Source of the DNA: Caldisericota bacterium
GTDB lineage: Bacteria; Caldisericota; JANLFM01
Direction: 5' to 3'
Assembly (NCBI GenBank): GCA_024655965.1
Contig: JANLFL010000003.1
Span: 124,001 to 188,000 of the forward strand
Length of the DNA stretch: 64,000 nucleotides
The first letter of the stretch is position 1, and every line of letters begins with the position of its first letter. Positions 45,648 to 54,321 of this stretch are shown here, one piece after another. The position numbers and the translations under genes are program-made. Under the pieces are notes generated by a model. The model searched no databases. It was not told the origin of the DNA and was given only the letters and a program-made list of their open reading frames with translations.

Positions 45648-47584
45648 TATTGAAAGGTGAAGCTGGAGGCTATTTGTTCGAACACCCCTGACATTTGCTC
45701 GAAACCCTCAAGGCTGACATCAAAAGTGATCAAGTATCCCAAGTTTCCTTTTACCACGTAATATTGAATATCTTTCAGAGGTTGACCCTGGAAAGTCAGG
45801 GTGAATACCCTTTTTACTCCCGTGATGTTCCCGAGCGAAACTTCCTGGAGGGAAACGCTCTGGTAATCCTCGAAGAAGTTTTGGAGCCTTTCCTTTTCGA
45901 TTTTGAAAGCGAGTTCCATTGAGGTCATAGGCGTAGTAAGCTCTTCCACCTTTACGGTCATGTTGGGCAAATAATTTCCTACCATTTCTCCGGTGAGGTA
46001 GACCACCACCCCCGGGAGGTTCCCAAGTTGCCAGGTTGCGGGGTAGGTAAAGGAAAAGCCGTAATTTGTGCTGGTGAATGTTTGGGGACCGGAAGGGGTT
46101 GGAGTCTGGGTGGGTGTCCCGGTGGAAGGAATGTACCAACCGTTCAAAACCCTGCGGAAAGTGCTCTCATATTGGTCGAATTTTCCTTCGGGGGAATATC
46201 CGAAGAAGTAAAATCCCCAGTGGTTGGAAACCGAGCACCCGATAAGAGCTTTGTATTTGGGAGCGGTTAACGTGAGGATCTTTCCCTGGGCTTCCCCATA
46301 AATTTTGTCCTCTTCCTGGAAAGTTGCTTCGGGGAATTTTCCCTTTGCCCAGTCTTTATTTTCCTGAACGTAATCTTCCAGGGTAGTTCCTTCTTGGAGT
46401 TCCTCGTAACCCAGAATTAAGGTGTAGGCAAATAAGGTGTCTGTTTGGGTAGGGGAGGTCAACTTAATGAACCTTCCCCCTTCTTGAAGGGTCCAATTTG
46501 ATGGGAAGTCAAACGAGGAGTTAACTTCTTGGAATGTATAACGTTCGAATGATAAACCTTCGAGGGAGACCGTGACTTCGGCAGTTGCGGTCATCCCGTC
46601 GAAAATAGCCTGGATTGTGGCGGAACCTTCTTCCTGGGCAGTGAAATTTCCGTTTTCATCGATTGTCCCTATAGTCCCGATTACTGCCCAACTTGGGGTG
46701 ACCGTTTTGGGATTGTCGTTCTGGTCGAATCCCCGACAGAGGAATTGGTAAATTTCGCCTTTTTTCAATTCGATTGAGGTTGGGCTGATCTCGATCCTCC
46801 TGACCGGAGAGGGGGGACCCTCTTTGACGATAACTCCCGCATAAGCCGAAAGCTCTGCGTTGTTCATTTTGTAGGTGGCAAGGATGGTTGCGTTTCCCGG
46901 TTTTAAAGCCCTGAAAAGGCCATTGGGATCTATAGTTCCGATATCCTTTTCCAGCACGCTCCATTGGGGTTGAACGTCTACCTCGTTTCCCAATTTGTCC
47001 TCCGCCTTTACCCGGAACTGCTGTTCCTCATTGACCGAGAGGGTTACATTGGAGGGATAAATGGAAATTTTGGAGACGTTGGCAGCTTCGATTACCTTTA
47101 CCCGAGCAGTGGCGGATAATTCTTTATAACTTGCTTCAACCGTTGCCTCCCCAGGGGAGGAAGGTTTGAAAAGCCCATTTCCCTCAATTGTTCCGATTTC
47201 GGGAGGCTCAACCTTCCATGTGACGCCCTCTTTTATTTTGATTTCCCTCCCGTCTTTCTGGGTCCCGATCAAGGAAAAATTCAAGGAAGCGTCGGTGGTT
47301 AACTGTTTAAATGAAGGATCAACTTTTACCCGGACTATTTCGGAAGTCGAGGATGAGGGGCTGGGGATGAAAATCCGATAAATCAGATAAACCAGAATGC
47401 ATAAAATAACTAACAGACCCACAAAGATCAGAGGAAGCTTGGGAATCTGCTTTCTTTTCTTTTTTCGGGAAACTTTTACCGTGTATGTTTTTACGGGCAG
47501 AGAAGGGGTTAAGGGTTCCCCGCAGTAATTGCAGTATCGGCTTCCCTCCGGGTTCTCCTGCCCGCAGTTATTGCAACGCACCAC
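45647..47584 (-). CDS. Zinc-ribbon membrane protein with three Ig-like (Big) domains
   Basis: This 645-residue protein starts with a cytoplasmic zinc ribbon (CNNCGQ...CNYCGE, residues about 4-21), a basic stretch, and one membrane helix (residues about 52-72). Three bacterial Ig-like (Big_2-type) domains follow, recognisable by repeats of IGTI(E/D)xxGxF near residues 133, 217 and 301. The C-terminus has two PsbP/DcrB-like lobes (ESTFRRVL and TFTSTNYGFSFTYP) joined by a short PT-rich linker. GTG 47584 starts it. Function unknown; it looks like an envelope sensor or anchor. Confidence 0.75.
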   Translation of the reverse strand: MVRCNNCGQENPEGSRYCNYCGEPLTPSLPVKTYTVKVSRKKKRKQIPKLPLIFVGLLVILCILVYLIYRIFIPSPSSSTSEIVRVKVDPSFKQLTTDASLNFSLIGTQKDGREIKIKEGVTWKVEPPEIGTIEGNGLFKPSSPGEATVEASYKELSATARVKVIEAANVSKISIYPSNVTLSVNEEQQFRVKAEDKLGNEVDVQPQWSVLEKDIGTIDPNGLFRALKPGNATILATYKMNNAELSAYAGVIVKEGPPSPVRRIEISPTSIELKKGEIYQFLCRGFDQNDNPKTVTPSWAVIGTIGTIDENGNFTAQEEGSATIQAIFDGMTATAEVTVSLEGLSFERYTFQEVNSSFDFPSNWTLQEGGRFIKLTSPTQTDTLFAYTLILGYEELQEGTTLEDYVQENKDWAKGKFPEATFQEEDKIYGEAQGKILTLTAPKYKALIGCSVSNHWGFYFFGYSPEGKFDQYESTFRRVLNGWYIPSTGTPTQTPTPSGPQTFTSTNYGFSFTYPATWQLGNLPGVVVYLTGEMVGNYLPNMTVKVEELTTPMTSMELAFKIEKERLQNFFEDYQSVSLQEVSLGNITGVKRVFTLTFQGQPLKDIQYYVVKGNLGYLITFDVSLEGFEQMSGVFEQIASSFTFQ

Positions 47585-47609
47585 AAATACCCCCTTTTCC
47601 TGAATATCT

Positions 47610-47668
47610 GTATTTTAACATTTATTTCATCCGAGATGCCTTTGTTAAGACCAGCTATGTTAAAATAC
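47610..47668. promoter_or_regulatory. Divergent extended -10 promoters in a 12-bp inverted repeat
   Basis: The sequence ATGTTAAAATAC occurs at 47657-47668 (plus) and as its exact complement at 47610-47621 (minus), 35 bases apart and pointing outwards. Each carries TGTTAAAAT, an extended -10. They would drive the Ig-like-domain gene (minus) and the SH3-domain lipoprotein gene (plus). Confidence 0.5.
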
Positions 47669-47683
47669 AAAAAAAGAAGGAGC

Positions 47684-48439
47684 ATGTCGATAGGAACAAT
47701 GGTGGGGTCGATTTTGGAAATTTTTTTCAGGAAACAAAAAGGTTCCCGGCTTTTCTTTTTCCTGATTTTCCTTTCCTTTATTTTTCTTATCTGTTCCTGC
47801 GGGAAAAGCCCAACCTTTGTTTCAGTAATCGGTGTGGTTTATGATTCCAAGACCAATCAGGTCCTTGCTGATGTCACGGTGAGGTCCGGCCCCGAGAAGT
47901 CGACCTCAACATCCCAGAGAGGGGTTTTTGAGCTGAGCAATTTGACACCCGGAAAAATCCAGCTCTCGTTTGAAAAGGAGGGATACCGCCCCGCAGCCCG
48001 TGAATTTGAGCTCAACGAGGGAAAGGAGTTCCTTGAGGTTTTAATGGAACCCCTTGAGACAGTGGCTTATACCCTTGCGGATCAGGTCAAATTGCGGTCC
48101 CAACCCTCAGTTTCCGGGGAGATAATCGACGCCCTTTCCCTGAACGCCAGGGTTGTCCTCCAGGGGAACCAGGAAAAAGGCTGGTACCAGGTTCAGGTCA
48201 ATGGAAAAACCGGCTGGGTTTGGGGGGGATACCTTAAGTCCGAGGACGTTTCCATTCCCCGGATGGAAGTCAAAAAGGACTCTACCTTATTCAGTTCCCC
48301 GGATGAAGGATCGGAAGGGGTTCAAGAAGTTTACGAAGGATATCAGGTGATCGTCACCCAGCAGCAGGGGGATTGGGCAAAGGTTTTGCTCCCGAGCGGG
48401 GCAGAAGGGTGGATGCGGCTTGAAGTCCTGTCTCCTTAG
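47684..48439 (+). CDS. Lipoprotein with carboxypeptidase-regulatory-like and SH3 domains
   Basis: This protein of about 251 residues has a membrane helix ending in a lipobox-like CSC near residue 35. A carboxypeptidase-D-type beta sandwich (VVYDSKTNQVLADVTVRS...GYRPA) is followed by two bacterial SH3-like repeats (KLRSQPS...GKTGWVWGGYL and TLFSSPD...GAEGWMRLEVL). SH3b domains commonly bind peptidoglycan. ATG 47684 is likely, though its GGAG is only one base away; ATG 47699 is possible. Confidence 0.7.
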   Translation: MSIGTMVGSILEIFFRKQKGSRLFFFLIFLSFIFLICSCGKSPTFVSVIGVVYDSKTNQVLADVTVRSGPEKSTSTSQRGVFELSNLTPGKIQLSFEKEGYRPAAREFELNEGKEFLEVLMEPLETVAYTLADQVKLRSQPSVSGEIIDALSLNARVVLQGNQEKGWYQVQVNGKTGWVWGGYLKSEDVSIPRMEVKKDSTLFSSPDEGSEGVQEVYEGYQVIVTQQQGDWAKVLLPSGAEGWMRLEVLSP

Positions 48440-48447
48440 GAGGAAAA

Positions 48448-49419
48448 ATGCCTAAATCGCCTAAGAGAGCCGGGCCTTCCTTCGATCGCTTCATGCCCCC
48501 TTCAGACAGGGAAAGGAAGCAAGCCCTTCAAAAGCAATCCATTTCCAGAGTGGGGGATGAGGATAAAATCCTGGAAGCCCAGATCAAGGATCTCCTTGCT
48601 AATGACCCTTACATATATGTGGAGGACATTTCCGTCCGGGTAAAGAAGGGGAGAGTCGAGGTCTCGGGGGTGATTGATTCTCAAGCTCAAAAAGAGCGAG
48701 TGGAAGCCCTTCTTGCCGGAATGCCGGGAGTGAAGGACCTTACTGTTAACCTCACCGTGGGCGAGGTGAGGACGATCTCCGATAAAGTGATTCTCGACCT
48801 GGTCTCCAAAGCGATAGAGGATTTTCGAATCCCCGTTAAAGGGCTGGGGTTAACTATAAAAGGGGGAAAAATAGCTGTTTCGGGAAAGGTTTCCACATTA
48901 AAGGACAAACTCGATCTCATGCGCATCCTGGCCGCAATTCCCGGGATTAGGGAGATTTCGGACTATATCATAGTCGGGTTTGAGGAAATCCCCGATGACA
49001 TAACCTTGAAGAATAAGGTAATGTTGGCAATCTCCGAATTGGGGTTGGTCAAAGTCAGGGATTTGAAGGTGAGGGTCTCCCGGGGCACCGTTCACTTGAA
49101 GGGGGAAGCCAAACTTCTCCAGGACAAAGCTCCTTTAATTGAGAAAGTAGCCTCCGTAAAGGGAGTAAAGGAAATCGTGGACGAGATCGTTCATGAGGAG
49201 GTGGAAACGGAAGCTGAAGGGCTCCGGCGGAGAATTGAATCACAATTTTTAAAGGATTCCCGTTTGAGCAATTGCCGGATTAATTTTGAAATTTCCGGAG
49301 GTACCATTTTCCTCCAGGGGGAGGTTCGCTCACCCCAGCAGTTGTACGTTATCGAAGAGATTTTGGGAAATTTCCCCCAGATTAAGAGGGTTATAAACGA
49401 GCTTTTGATTGCCTCTTAA
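48448..49419 (+). CDS. Protein with four BON domains
   Basis: This 323-residue protein is built from four BON-like repeats starting at about residues 38, 110, 190 and 265. Each has a helix, then a VxxGxVxLxGxV-type strand pair and a GVKxVxxxI ending. BON domains bind phospholipid or stabilise envelopes. There is no signal peptide or membrane helix, so it may be cytosolic or use another route. It follows the SH3-domain gene by 8 bases and has a GGAGG ribosome site. Confidence 0.75.
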   Translation: MPKSPKRAGPSFDRFMPPSDRERKQALQKQSISRVGDEDKILEAQIKDLLANDPYIYVEDISVRVKKGRVEVSGVIDSQAQKERVEALLAGMPGVKDLTVNLTVGEVRTISDKVILDLVSKAIEDFRIPVKGLGLTIKGGKIAVSGKVSTLKDKLDLMRILAAIPGIREISDYIIVGFEEIPDDITLKNKVMLAISELGLVKVRDLKVRVSRGTVHLKGEAKLLQDKAPLIEKVASVKGVKEIVDEIVHEEVETEAEGLRRRIESQFLKDSRLSNCRINFEISGGTIFLQGEVRSPQQLYVIEEILGNFPQIKRVINELLIAS

Positions 49420-49521
49420 AAAAATTTTCTATTTTCCCCCTGATTTTTGTTATTTCTATTGACTATTGGGTGGTTTTTTGTTTTTTTTACAAAAATTACC
49501 TGAAGGGGGGTTAATTGCAGA

Positions 49522-51120
49522 ATGAGCGAAGAAACCGTAGTCTTCGCGCGAAGGGCTTCTGGGTTGGTCAGGGAGCTAAGCTGGTGGGATGTTCTTCTCT
49601 TCACCCTCGCAGGCCCCGCCGCTTCGGGGATGACCTACTACACGGTCAAAGTCCCCGGACTATATCCCGGGGGAAACATCGTTTTAGCTTTTCTGGTCGG
49701 CCTCATTATCTGGATTTTTCCGGTGATCGTCCTTGCCATTTTTGCTTCCTCTTTTCCCAGAAGCGGGTCTCTTTACGTGGTTATCTCCAGGGTCCTCCAT
49801 CCGCTTTTCGGTTTTATCCCGAACTGGACCTACGTCCTTGGAGGTGGAGCTGCGCTGGCAGTTGGCTTCCTCAACTACTTGGGGTTAATTCCCATAGCCA
49901 GCAGTTTTCAAGTGGCCGGGCAAATCACCAAACATGCTTCCCTGATCTCCATCGGAGAATCCCTCGCTGACCCCTGGGTCAGGCTCTGGATCGCCCTTGG
50001 GCTGACATTGATTATTTGGGTTCTGGAATTGTGGGGATTGAGCAGATTGAAATGGGTCCTTCGGGTGCTCATTTACCTCCCCCTTCTGGTTACGGCCATC
50101 GCCCTCATCACCTTTTTCGTAGGTTCTGGACCGGCCGCTTTCGATTCGGTCTACGGGACGGGGATGTACACCGGAGTGAATAACCTTGCTGGAAACCTGG
50201 ATATTGCCGGAGCCATGATGTCCCCTGGGGAAGCGCTTCAAGGGATGCTCCTTTCCGTTCTTTGGGCATTCACCGCTGCCGAGGCAGTTTCTTTCGTAGG
50301 GAGTGAGGTCAAAACGCCCCGGAAGAGCTTCCTGCGGGGAATGATGATCGGGATCGTCGCCGTTGGTTTGCTCTACATTCTCAATGCCTGGGCGGTACAG
50401 GTCGCCTTTGGGGGTGATTTCATTCAGAATTACAGCTGGCTCTACTACAACCAGAGCGATCAACTCCAAGGTTTGCTCGGGGTGACTCCCGCGGCCCCTT
50501 CCATTCCTTTTTATTCTTCTCTAATTATGGGATCTGCCACCATGGCCATCATTTTTGGGGTGGGGTATTTCCTTTGGTACCTGAATACCTCCATGATCAT
50601 CTGGATGGCAGGAGTTAGGGGGATATTCGCCATGGCTTTCGACCGCCTCCTTCCCTTAAAGTTAACCGAAGTTAACAGAAGAGGTGCACCTACCTGGGCG
50701 AACCACTTGATTGGAATTTTCGCCATCTTAGGGGTTTTCATCGGCCTTGGGGACTCCCTGGGAGCGTCACTTTCCTCGATCATGCTGGCCATTGAGGATT
50801 TCACCTGCATGTTCTTCATCTGGCCCCTTGGCCTTGCGGCCATGTTCCTTCCCTTCACCAGGCCCGACCTTTTTGAAAAGTCCACTTTTCAGTACAAAAT
50901 TTTCGGTTTTCCCTGGGTTTCGGTGCTGGGAGCGATCACCTTTGGGGTGGGTTTTTGGATCATGCTCACCGTTGGGCTCGAGTTGACCGATATCTGGGCT
51001 CAGATCGGCGTGGCCCTGTTCATCCTTATCGGCTTGATTTTTGTCGCTTATATGTACAGGAGGAACCGAAAAGAGGGAATCGATCCCACAAAAATTTTCA
51101 CCGAAATTCCTCCCGCCTAA
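49522..51120 (+). CDS. APC-superfamily amino-acid permease
   Basis: This 532-residue transporter has 12 predicted helices. The ELSWWDVLLFTLAGPAAS segment near residue 18 and the AEAVSFVGSEVKTPRKSF loop near residue 255 are typical of APC permeases. The substrate is unknown; the lysine-fermentation genes 5 kb downstream make lysine a reasonable but unproved guess. It is followed by a 12-bp hairpin and the metallophosphoesterase gene. Confidence 0.85.
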   Translation: MSEETVVFARRASGLVRELSWWDVLLFTLAGPAASGMTYYTVKVPGLYPGGNIVLAFLVGLIIWIFPVIVLAIFASSFPRSGSLYVVISRVLHPLFGFIPNWTYVLGGGAALAVGFLNYLGLIPIASSFQVAGQITKHASLISIGESLADPWVRLWIALGLTLIIWVLELWGLSRLKWVLRVLIYLPLLVTAIALITFFVGSGPAAFDSVYGTGMYTGVNNLAGNLDIAGAMMSPGEALQGMLLSVLWAFTAAEAVSFVGSEVKTPRKSFLRGMMIGIVAVGLLYILNAWAVQVAFGGDFIQNYSWLYYNQSDQLQGLLGVTPAAPSIPFYSSLIMGSATMAIIFGVGYFLWYLNTSMIIWMAGVRGIFAMAFDRLLPLKLTEVNRRGAPTWANHLIGIFAILGVFIGLGDSLGASLSSIMLAIEDFTCMFFIWPLGLAAMFLPFTRPDLFEKSTFQYKIFGFPWVSVLGAITFGVGFWIMLTVGLELTDIWAQIGVALFILIGLIFVAYMYRRNRKEGIDPTKIFTEIPPA

Positions 51121-51128
51121 AAAAACCT

Positions 51129-51157
51129 TTGGGGCCCCCGAATTGGGGGCCCCAAAA
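51129..51157 (+). repeat. Perfect GC-rich hairpin, 12-bp stem
   Basis: A perfect 12-bp inverted repeat (51129-51140 with 51146-51157) with a 5-base loop lies between the permease stop and the GGAGG of the next gene. Nine of the twelve pairs are G-C. No T-tract follows on the plus strand. It may partly terminate or protect the permease mRNA. Confidence 0.6.
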
Positions 51158-51171
51158 ATGGAGGAGAGAAA

Positions 51172-52119
51172 ATGAGGATTTTTTTCGCCGTTGATGTTCA
51201 CGGGGCCACCACCGTTTGGCGTAAGTGGATCACCGCAGTTTCCATGTATGAAGCTGATGTTTTGATCCTTGCGGGGGATTTAACCGGGAAAGCTCTTGTT
51301 CCTATCATTCGTCAGAAGGATGGGACCTACAAAACTGCTTATTTTGGCCAGAGTTGGATTCTTAAGACCGAAGAGGACATCAAGGAAATCGAGAGAAAGT
51401 TGGAGAACGGGGGGGTTTACTCCGTTCGTTGCGACCCAGAATTCGTGGAGGAATTAAAAAGGGACTCCTCAAAAGTAGAGGAATTGATGAAAGAGAAGAT
51501 GGTTGAACGGATGAGGGACTGGCTCTCCCTTTTGGTCTCCAAAATTGATACTCGGAAGATTTTGACGGTCGTGATGCCCGGAAACGACGACGAGATGGTA
51601 ATTGATGGCGTGATAAAGGAATTTGAAAAGGAAGGCATCATTTATCCCCTCGATCGAACCTTCGAGATTGAGGGGCACGAGGTCCTCAGTTTTGAGTACG
51701 TCAACCCCACTCCCTGGAACACTCCCCGGGAGGACGATGAAAGGGGTATTAGGAGACGCCTGGAGGAAAAAATTTCTCAACTGAAAGACGTAAAGAACTC
51801 CATCTGGAACATCCATTGCCCCCCTGCCAACACAAACCTCGACCTTGCCCCAAAGCTTGACAAGTCCTTGAAGCTTGTCGCGGGGCTCGATGGGGTAAAA
51901 TTCGTGCATGTAGGCTCCACCTCAGTTCGGACGGCAATCGAAAAATATCAGCCTTTATTGTGTCTTCATGGGCACATTCATGAGTCAAGTGGTTTCGACA
52001 ACATCGGAAGAACCCTCTGTTTAAATCCCGGATCCGAATACGGAGAAGGGCTTTTAAGAGGTTTTATCATAAATATCACCCCTCAGGGGGTGGAAAATTA
52101 CTGGAAAATACAGGGGTAG
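51172..52119 (+). CDS. Calcineurin-like metallophosphoesterase
   Basis: This 315-residue protein has the five metal-binding blocks in order: DVHG (residues 8-11), AGDLTG (about 34-39), GNDDE (about 140), H in IHCPP (about 209) and HGHIHE (about 264). Between blocks 2 and 3 it has an inserted helical region. The substrate is unknown. It may be co-transcribed with the permease and the nucleotidyltransferase-like gene (5-base gap). Confidence 0.85.
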   Translation: MRIFFAVDVHGATTVWRKWITAVSMYEADVLILAGDLTGKALVPIIRQKDGTYKTAYFGQSWILKTEEDIKEIERKLENGGVYSVRCDPEFVEELKRDSSKVEELMKEKMVERMRDWLSLLVSKIDTRKILTVVMPGNDDEMVIDGVIKEFEKEGIIYPLDRTFEIEGHEVLSFEYVNPTPWNTPREDDERGIRRRLEEKISQLKDVKNSIWNIHCPPANTNLDLAPKLDKSLKLVAGLDGVKFVHVGSTSVRTAIEKYQPLLCLHGHIHESSGFDNIGRTLCLNPGSEYGEGLLRGFIINITPQGVENYWKIQG

Positions 52120-52124
52120 GGGAG

Positions 52125-52958
52125 ATGGAGAAAAAGTTTGTAAGCCTCGACCCTGAAGCCTTTCTCCAGCAAGCCATAACTCTGGTTGAATCTGCCCAAA
52201 GTAAAGGGATTTTTCTGAGGATCCTTGGGGCGCTGGCGGTTTTCAAACACACTGATCATTCCCCCGAGGGAAGGAAGCTCTTCTTTTCCCTGGGGAGATT
52301 GGGGGAAGGGCAGCCCATTTTTACGGACCTCGATCTAATCGCCTACTCCCGTCAGGCGGGGGAAGTGCGGAAATTCTTTGAAAGGGAAATGGGCTTCAAA
52401 CCAAACGTCTATGTGAACTCGATTTTCGCTTTCCGGAGGAATATCTTCCATCACCCTGAAGGTTCATTCGATGTGGATGTCTTTTACGACCTCCTCGATT
52501 TTTCCCACCCCGTGGAGTTCGGGAGGGTCCCCGGAAGGGGAAGGCTGGAAAAAGATTTTCCCACAATCAGCCTTGCGGACATTGTCCTTGAGAAGCTTCA
52601 GATCCACCAGATAAATCGCAAGGATTTAATTGACCTTTTAATACTTTTTTTCACCCACGAGTTCTCTGAATCGGAGGAAAAGGAGAGGATCAATTCAGCT
52701 TATATTGCCCGCACCCTCAGTGATTCCTGGGGGTTCTGGTACGATGCCCGGGAAAACCTCCAGAAGCTGATCGATTTTACCCGGGAAGTCCACCAATTAG
52801 GATTAATTCCCCAAAACCTCTTTCAAAGGGTTGAACAAATGTCCCAACGCCTAATTCAAAGAATCGATGATGAGCCAAAATCCCCGCAGTGGGTCAAGAG
52901 GTCAAAAAGGGGTACCTCCATTCCCTGGTATAAAGAGGTCGAAGAGGTAGAGAGGTAA
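52125..52958 (+). CDS. Nucleotidyltransferase-fold protein
   Basis: This 277-residue protein has a GALAVF segment near residue 32 and FTDLDLIAYS near 67, followed by FDVDVFYD near 110. This pattern fits the minimal nucleotidyltransferase fold (as in AbiEii-like or LinB-like proteins) with three candidate carboxylates. The role is unknown. No toxin/antitoxin partner is adjacent; the neighbours are a metallophosphoesterase and purB. Confidence 0.6.
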   Translation: MEKKFVSLDPEAFLQQAITLVESAQSKGIFLRILGALAVFKHTDHSPEGRKLFFSLGRLGEGQPIFTDLDLIAYSRQAGEVRKFFEREMGFKPNVYVNSIFAFRRNIFHHPEGSFDVDVFYDLLDFSHPVEFGRVPGRGRLEKDFPTISLADIVLEKLQIHQINRKDLIDLLILFFTHEFSESEEKERINSAYIARTLSDSWGFWYDARENLQKLIDFTREVHQLGLIPQNLFQRVEQMSQRLIQRIDDEPKSPQWVKRSKRGTSIPWYKEVEEVER

Positions 52959-52999
52959 GTCCTCAGGGGAGCAACTTTTTTATTTTCAAAAAAAAGTGA

Positions 53000-53005
53000 T
53001 ATCAT
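53000..53005 (+). promoter_or_regulatory. Extended -10 of purB (leaderless)
   Basis: TATCAT with TG one base upstream (52997-52998) ends six bases before ATG 53012. There is no ribosome site. Transcription would start on the initiation codon. Confidence 0.55.
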
Positions 53006-53011
53006 TTATTT

Positions 53012-54319
53012 ATGAGCTTTGCACGTTATTCTGTCCCTGAAATTGAGGCTCTCTGGGAAGAAGAAAATCTTTTTTCCACATGGTTAAAAGTCGAACTCGC
53101 TTTTTGTGAGGCTCGTTTCCAATTCGGGGAAATCCCCCCTGAGGTTTGGGAGCGGATAAAAAATAACGCCTCCTATGGTTCCGCCGGGGAAGTCAAGGAA
53201 ATCGAAGCTCAAACCCGGCACGATCTTGTCGCTTTTTTGAGAGCGGTAGAGAAAAGGCTGGGGCCTGATTTTCGGTATTTCCACGAAGGCCTGACCTCCC
53301 AGGATATCAAGGACACCGCCTTCTCGCTTCTACTGCGGGACTCCGGGAAGATCATTTTGAAGGAACTGGAATCCTTAATCGGAATCCTCGGGAAACAGGC
53401 TTTAAAGTTCAAAGGGCTCCCCATGGTGGGGAGAACTCACGGGATACACGCTGAGCCCATTACTTTTGGGCTGAAATTGCTTCGCTTTAAGAAGGCTTTT
53501 GAGAGGCAGAAAGAAAACCTGGAAAGGTCGGTGTCCCTTGTTTCGGTGGGGAAATTTTCCGGACCCGTAGGAACCTTCCACGGGCTGAATCCGGAGATTG
53601 CCAGGAGGGCTTGCCAAATACTGGGCTTGAAATGCCTCATGGTTTCCTCTCAAATTATTCCCCGTGATATTTATGCCCAATTTTTCCTTTCCCTCGCCTT
53701 AATTTCTTCAGTAGTTGAAGAGGCTGCCACAGAAATCCGGAACCTTCAGAGGACGGAGGTGGGGGAAGTTTTTGAACCATTCCTCCCCGGGCAGATGGGT
53801 TCATCCGCCATGCCCCATAAGAGGAACCCGGTGCTTTCCGAACAACTCTGTGGGCTGAGCAGGGTGGTCAGGCACAATTGCGTGTCTGTCCTGGAAAACG
53901 TTCCCAGCTGGAACGAAAGGGATATTTCTCATTCCTCCGTTGAAAGAATCGTGTCCCCCCTTTCAACCAACCTTTCCGCCTACATGCTTAAGACCCTTAG
54001 CTTCATTTTGGAAAACCTGGAAGTAGATTCAGAAAGGATGGAAGAAAACCTGAATTTTACCAGTGGACTAATCTTTTCCCAGAACCTCACCCTTTCCCTC
54101 GTTAGGAAAGGGGTCCCACGAGAACAAGCCAGCCGATTAGTTCAGGAATTGTCCTTCCAAGCCTTAAAAATGGGGAGCAGCTTGCGGGCTGAAGCTGAGA
54201 AAAACCAAACAATTTCCAGCCTGCTTTCTCCTGGGGAGCTTGATCAGGTTTTCGATCCCCGATTCTTTTTTGAAAACATTGATCGAATTTTCGCTCTTGA
54301 AAGTGAGGAACCAAATTAA
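53012..54319 (+). CDS. purB: Adenylosuccinate lyase
   Basis: This 435-residue enzyme of the fumarase superfamily splits adenylosuccinate and SAICAR in purine synthesis. It has the TRHDLVAFL segment, EGLTSQD(I), GRTHG and the signature GSSAMPHKRNP near residue 268. It is the first gene of the purB-argS-kam run; no ribosome site precedes the start. Confidence 0.97.
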   Translation: MSFARYSVPEIEALWEEENLFSTWLKVELAFCEARFQFGEIPPEVWERIKNNASYGSAGEVKEIEAQTRHDLVAFLRAVEKRLGPDFRYFHEGLTSQDIKDTAFSLLLRDSGKIILKELESLIGILGKQALKFKGLPMVGRTHGIHAEPITFGLKLLRFKKAFERQKENLERSVSLVSVGKFSGPVGTFHGLNPEIARRACQILGLKCLMVSSQIIPRDIYAQFFLSLALISSVVEEAATEIRNLQRTEVGEVFEPFLPGQMGSSAMPHKRNPVLSEQLCGLSRVVRHNCVSVLENVPSWNERDISHSSVERIVSPLSTNLSAYMLKTLSFILENLEVDSERMEENLNFTSGLIFSQNLTLSLVRKGVPREQASRLVQELSFQALKMGSSLRAEAEKNQTISSLLSPGELDQVFDPRFFFENIDRIFALESEEPN

Positions 54320-54321
54320 AT

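Noticed and set aside
49420-49521. Lysine riboswitch or T-box before the permease
   Set aside because: The gap is only about 100 bases and shows no lysine-aptamer or T-box motif. A TTGACT at about 49459 has no convincing -10 partner.
52125-52958. AbiE-type toxin of a toxin-antitoxin pair
   Set aside because: The nucleotidyltransferase fold fits only loosely and no antitoxin-like gene is adjacent; the partner is a metallophosphoesterase.
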